Shown here: one piece after another, positions 59,170 through 64,000 of the stretch
How positions within the stretch are numbered: the first letter of the stretch is position 1
How the letters are laid out: each line of letters begins with the position of its first letter
Source: Silurus meridionalis
Lineage: Eukaryota > Chordata > Actinopteri > Siluriformes > Siluridae
Assembly (NCBI RefSeq): GCF_014805685.1
Contig: NC_060900.1
Coordinates: 2,396,601-2,460,600 of the forward strand
Direction of reading: 5' to 3'
DNA: 64,000 nucleotides
The notes under the pieces: model-generated
The model's input: the letters and a program-made list of their open reading frames with translations, nothing else
Told to the model about the DNA's origin: nothing
The model's database searches: none
Position numbers and translations under genes: made by a program

Positions 59170-61315
59170 CCAGACACAACAATGCTAAAGAACTTTGAGG
59201 TAGGTATGGTCTTAAGGAGATGAATGTGGAAGAGCAGATGGTGGTAGATGGAAATGGCAGTGGTGAACACATATTTTAAGAAGAAGGAGGATCACAGGGT
59301 GATGTATAAGAGTGAAGGAAGGTGCACACAGGTGGACTATGTTCTATGTAGGAGATGCAACCTGAAGGAGATTGGGGACTGTAAGGTGTTGGCGGAGGAC
59401 AGTGTAGCTAGACAGCATCGGATGGTGGTCTGTGAGATGGTTTTGGAGGTAAAGAAGAAGAGGAGGAGAGTGACGACTGAAAGAAGAATAATAGTGTGAG
59501 GTTCTGGGAAGAGGTCAGACAGGAGCTCAGTGGTGGTGAAGAGGTGCTGGATGATTGGGGAACTACTGCAGAAGTGATAAGGGAGACAGCTAGAAAGATA
59601 CTTCGTGTAACATCTGGAAATAAAAAGGAAGACAAAGAGACGTGGTGGTTGAATGAGGAAGTGCAGTAGAGCATTAGGAGAAACAGAATTTGGATCGACA
59701 GAGTGATGAGAAAAGTAGGCAGGAGAACAAGGAGATGTGGCAGCAGGTAAAGAGGGATGTGGTGAAAAGGCATATGAGGAGCTGTAGGAGAAGTTGTACA
59801 CTAAAGAAGGAGAAAAGATTTATACCAATTGGCCAGGCAGAGGGACCAAGCTGGTAAGGATGTGCTGCAAGTTAGAGCAATAAAGGATAGAGATGGAAAT
59901 GTGTTGACTAGTGAGGAGAATGTGTTGAGAAGATGGAGGAAGTATTTCGAGAAGCTGATGAATGAGGAAAATGAGAGAGAGAGAGAGAGAGAGAAGGTTG
60001 GATGATGTGGAGATGGTGAAGCAGGAAGTGGATAGGATTAGTAAGGAGGAAGTGAAAGCAGTGATTAAGAGGATAAAGAGTGGAAGAGATGTTTAGGAGA
60101 GATGCAGTGGAGTTTTTAACCAGGTTGTTTAACAGGATTTTAGAAGGTGAGAGGATGCCTGAGGAATGGAGAAGGAGTGTGCTGGTACTGATCTTCAAGA
60201 ATAATGGACATGTGCAGACCTGCAGTAACTACAGGGGAATAAAGTTGATCAGTCACATCATGAAGTTATGGGAAAGAGTAGTTGAAAGCCAGGCTGAGAG
60301 AAGATGTGACCATCTGTTAGCAACTGTATGGTTTTATGCCGAAGAAGAGCACCACAGACGCATTATTTGCTTTAAGAATGTTGATGGAGAAGTATAGAGA
60401 AGGTCAAAAGGAGTTGCATTATGTGTTTGTGGATTTAGAGAAAGCATACGACAGGGTGGAGAGAGGAGTTGTGGTATTGTATGAGGAAGTCTGGTGTGTC
60501 AGAGAAGTATGTGAGGGTGGTGCAGGACATGTATGAGGACAGTGTGACAGCAGTGAAGTGTGCAGTAGAAACGACAGACTGGTTCAAGGTGAATTGCATC
60601 AAGGATCGGCTCTGAGCCCTTTCCTGTTTGCAGTGGTGATGGACAGGTTGACGGATGAGGTCAGACAGGAGTCTCCCTGGACTATGATGTTTGCGGGTGA
60701 TATTGTGATTTGTGGTGAGAGTAGGGAGCAGGTGAAGAAGAGCCTGGAGAGGTGGAGCTACGTGCTGGAGAGAAGGGGAATGAAAGTCAGTAGGAGTAAG
60801 ACAGAGTACATGTGTGTGAATGAGAGGGAGGGCAGTGGAGTGGTACGGTTGCAGGGAGAAGAGGTGGAAAGGGTTGAGGAGTTCAGGTACCTGGGGTCAA
60901 CAGTGCAGAGTAATGGAGAGTGTGTTAGAGAAGTGAAGAAAAGAGTGCAGGCAGGGTGGAGTGGGTGGAGAAGAGTGATAGCAGGAGTGATTTGTGATAG
61001 AAGAGTATCTGTGAGAGTGAAAGGTAAAGTTTATAGGACTGTGGTAAGACCTGAGATGTTGTATGGTTTAGAGACAGTGTCATTGAGTAAAAGACAGGAG
61101 GTTCAGCTGGAGGTAGCAGAGCTGAAGATTTTGAGGTTTTCATTGGGAGGAACATGGGGAAAAGAGAAAGACCAAGGAGGAGGTTTATGGATGTGGTGAG
61201 GGAAGACATGCAGGTAGTCAGTTTGAAAAAGTCAGACGTAGAAGACAGGGGGGTATGGAGACAGATGATCTTCTGTGGCGACCCCTAACAGGACCAGCTG
61301 AAAGATGAAGAAGAA
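59170..61315 (+). mobile_element. Longest LINE copy: endonuclease C-terminus to 3' end
   Basis: In order: endonuclease tail (CTQVDYVLCRR, ARQHRMVVCEMV), a linker with many frameshifts, fingers (NYRGIKLISH), KKSTTDALFALRMLMEKYRE, VFVDLEKAYDRVER, LHQGSALSPFLFAVVMDRL, the palm with FAGD where FADD is expected (about 60686), GMKVSRSKTEYMCVNE and the C-terminus. About 100 bp are missing near 61150. It ends ttctgtggcgacccctaaca with gaagaagaagaag. Inactive. Confidence 0.85.
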
Positions 61316-61734
61316 GAAGACAACGCCAAATGTAGCTTTAATTGGATAAAAAGTAAAATGTCATTCCTTCAGAAATTAAAGGTCTAATTGTTGGCAAGCT
61401 GTTGTGAATGAGAGGAAAAACGCTGTGTGTGTATATGTATTGACCTTTGTGTCAATCAGCTGATGGGTTTCGGAATGGATGGGAAGAGCAAGAGAGCAGA
61501 TATTTGATATCGGATCTTAGCTGTTTGGTGCAGATATTTGATCTGCGTGGACCATTTCCTGGATTAATCCCCATCTTTGCTTTTTTTTTCGAGAACAGAG
61601 TGCTCTTTCACTTCATGTTGTACTTTGCCTTAGGGGTTGATTAAATATGAATATATGATGTGCTGTTCCTTTGCTATTTTGCTAAAAAAACATGCTAGTG
61701 CCGATAGTAAGACGTAAAAAACATGCTAAAGGAC

Positions 61735-61885
61735 ATATGGTAGATCAGTGGTTAAGGGTCTGGGTTGCTAATTGAAAGGTCAGGAGTTCAAGCCCGGGTA
61801 TTGGCAAGTTGCCACTCTTGGGCCCTTGAGCAAGGCCCCGAGCCCTGTGTGCTTTAGGTGTGCTGTATCTGGGCTCTAAACCCAA
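61735..61885 (+). mobile_element. tRNA-derived SINE, best-preserved copy
   Basis: ggtagatcagtggttaaggg (A box), ggtcaggagttcaagcccgg (B box) and cttgggcccttgagcaaggc. The tail is short and the 3' end uncertain. From 61885 to 62280 no gene is seen. Confidence 0.75.
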
Positions 61886-62286
61886 CATCGCTGGGATTTG
61901 CAAAGAAAATATAACGTTGTAATGTAGACGTCCTCTTTATGAGCTGTGATTGAGCCGCTTGATGGCGTAAGCAAAACTTTTCTTTAAACACAGGTCTATC
62001 GTAAGAACATCTATATTTTGATTGAGTGGATTATTTCAAAGATATTTGATTGGCGTGCAATTATGACCGATCTGAAAGATCATTTTGACTTCGTCGTAAA
62101 TTTACTATGTAACACAGTGTACCTGAAGTTTGGATTCGCCATTAGATTTGCCATTTGAGTCGCTGATTATCAAATGGTCTTTGTAAACAAGGGTCGATTC
62201 TGTTTTTAGGATCGAGTGTTTTGCCTGCTTGAAACCAAATACCAGCCTTTCAATCAGTCTGTCCATACGGAGCAGCGGATAATTTA

Positions 62287-62290
62287 GCAC

Positions 62291-62338
<48 letters not shown>

Positions 62339-62348
62339 TCACACACAC
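62287..62348. repeat. (CA)n microsatellite
   Basis: About 25 CA units with a few substitutions. Confidence 0.9.
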
Positions 62349-62892
62349 AAAAGTATATACATGGCCGTATGGTCCAAAAAAGAGACTGCAAGACGGATGT
62401 GATGAATAATTTTGGAGTTGATGTAACCAACACTATTGATAAGGAAAAAAGGGAGGATGGATGAATAGATGTGCATTAATAATAAATAACACGCAAACCA
62501 ACATCGGCTCTCGCTTTACACGTACCAGCGTGCACGCTTTTTTCAGTGTATCCAAATGCATCTCAGAAAGTTGCTGCTCACAAGAAAAAACGATTGTCAA
62601 AACCCCAACCTCTTCAATATAAGATCTGCTAGGTAAAAAAAACCTAGACTTGAATTCTGAGCAAGATCCTGAACACTATCTAACCTGAGGAGTGACCTCA
62701 ACCTCATAATGGAGGTATTATATAGTGTAATTACACCCCAGCCCTGTTGGAGTCTCGTTTCTGATTGCTCTGGAAGTTCCAATTAATTACACTATAGGCT
62801 GCAGATCACAGGTGTGTATTAACACATTTATATTTGTAGTCATTTTTTTGGTAATCATTTAGACAGGATAATTTTATTGAAGGCATCTCCAA

Positions 62893-63480
62893 TAGGGCTG
62901 CAAATGAAGAATTATATCGCTAATCGATTGATCTGGTTAACAATAAATGTAAGAAAAAATTAGATGTTTACCTTGTTATAACTAAAATGCGAAAGCCGTG
63001 CGAGCTGATTGGGCAACATGGTGCTTGCAAGTCACGCCAGAAAAGATCCAGTGCGACTGTCCTGATGTTAGTAAACAAACTGTTTACACAATAGCATTTC
63101 ATTAAACTATACCATTTTCACATGATAAGGATTATACAGTTTTTACTCTCCGTGCTGATGTTTCACATTCATCCGTGACACCAGTGTGTTTTCACGTGTT
63201 TGCGCATCACCGTGGTACTTCCATGCCACACAAGCTCCTCTTTGCATAACATACAGGTACAGTTTTCTTTGTTGCATTTAATATAAAATGCTTTGGATGA
63301 CTTTTTTTGCTGCTGCTGGTTGACCCTGTACAATCCGCCATTTTTGCGAGCGGCTGCGTTATCTTGCTGTCGTGCGAAACCGAAACTTGAGCAGCCCAAC
63401 TAATCGATAACGATAATTTGTTGACAATGAATTTCATTAGCAAAAATTATCGATTTTATCGATTAGTTGTTGTAGCCCTA
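62893..63480 (-). mobile_element. hAT-like element with a BED-type zinc finger
   Basis: The ends TAGGGCTGCAA (62893) and TTGTAGCCCTA (63470-63480) are inverted repeats, each followed inward by atcgatt-rich sequence. A minus frame (63169-63399) encodes a BED-like finger with C-x2-C (CTCMLC) and later HVKTH, as at the N-terminus of hAT transposases. No catalytic domain is present. I see no clear 8-bp target duplication. Confidence 0.65.
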
Positions 63481-64000
63481 GAACATAAAACTGTAACTTT
63501 TGCTACGCTTTTAGTGATTTCTTGTTCACATAACATCACATTTTAGAAAAAATATCGCTAGGTGGCAAGCGATTAGTTTCATAACAAAAAAATGGCTAAA
63601 AGCTATATGATAAATAGCATAAAAAGCAGACTTTCGTTCTGTTCAGACTTTATATTAATCCACACGCTAGACATTTGGTAGTTTGTCCACTGAGTGTGTA
63701 TTGATGGTGAATGTTTTGATTTGTTTCCCTTCTACCAGAGCACAGGATCCACACCTGACTCCATTTGTTTAATCAAATGATCATGATTCTCAAACAAATA
63801 TTTGGTGTAAGTTTTATTCGTGTGGAACTGGAACCCACGCACACGTACAAAACAGCAGCCATTTTTTTTTTACTCATCATCATCTGGTGTTTAAAGGCAG
63901 GCCTGGTTGTTATCTCATCACTAGACTGAGCTCTGTCGAGGCTAAACCGGAATGTTCCTCCACTTCATTTCGCTTTGTTTTGACCTGAGTGACAATGACG
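63481..64000. other. No recognised feature
   Basis: AT-rich unique-looking DNA without a supportable exon, repeat or RNA gene. Confidence 0.5.

Noticed and set aside
61735..61885. A tRNA gene
   Set aside because: A and B boxes are present but no full cloverleaf can be formed, and the tail is shared by dispersed copies.

Overview
This window is nuclear DNA from a bony fish. The genes are split into many exons with GT-AG introns, and their closest recognisable relatives are vertebrate. The DNA between and inside them is full of (CA)n, (GA)n and (TC)n arrays, Tc1/mariner remnants, tRNA-derived SINEs and non-LTR fragments, as expected of a teleost. The density of Tc1 relics would suit a catfish-like genome, but the species is inference.

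Four host genes can be read. (1) The first coding exon of a 2-oxoglutarate dehydrogenase E1 gene (ogdh) lies on the minus strand at 2357-2581. It has a likely untranslated first exon near 5576-5740 and a CRE/ETS promoter, and the rest of the gene runs off the left edge. (2) A complete adam9 gene lies on the minus strand (10219-25129): 22 coding exons, about 802 codons, membrane metalloprotease-disintegrin. (3) nudt18 lies on the plus strand (27436-29298): 3 exons, 319 codons, Nudix hydrolase. (4) A complete FHIP2B/FAM160B2-type gene lies on the minus strand (32085-40040): 17 exons, about 724 codons. nudt18 and fhip2b are tail to tail, as the two genes are in human. adam9 and nudt18 are head to head. 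From about 40.2 to 58.4 kb I see no host gene, only repeats and unassigned DNA. A (TC)-rich tract at 56.6-58.35 kb is followed by a possible first exon (ATG-CAG then a GT donor at 58501/58502) of a plus-strand gene whose remainder would lie to the right.

Mobile elements: four fragments of one endonuclease/RT-type LINE (26.1-27.2, 38.8-39.6, 55.0-55.55, 59.2-61.3 kb), an L2/CR1-like fragment (46.04-46.92 kb), two families of Tc1 transposase relics, a short Tc1-derived MITE family, a hAT-like element with a BED-type zinc finger (62.9-63.5 kb), tRNA-derived SINEs and two unnamed dispersed repeats.

The observations most worth pursuing are these. Several adam9 introns carry an (AC)n array just after the 5' splice site and a (GU)n array just before the 3' splice site, and many 3' splice sites have (GU)n in place of a polypyrimidine tract. 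A 72-bp piece of an fhip2b exon sits inside a MITE remnant in the same gene. There is one apparent frameshift in adam9 (exon 11, just before the zinc site) and one in fhip2b (exon 7). A nearly perfect 610-bp tandem duplication carries a TATA-like motif. Exon boundaries were derived by hand from splice consensus, reading phase and family knowledge, with no computed alignments.
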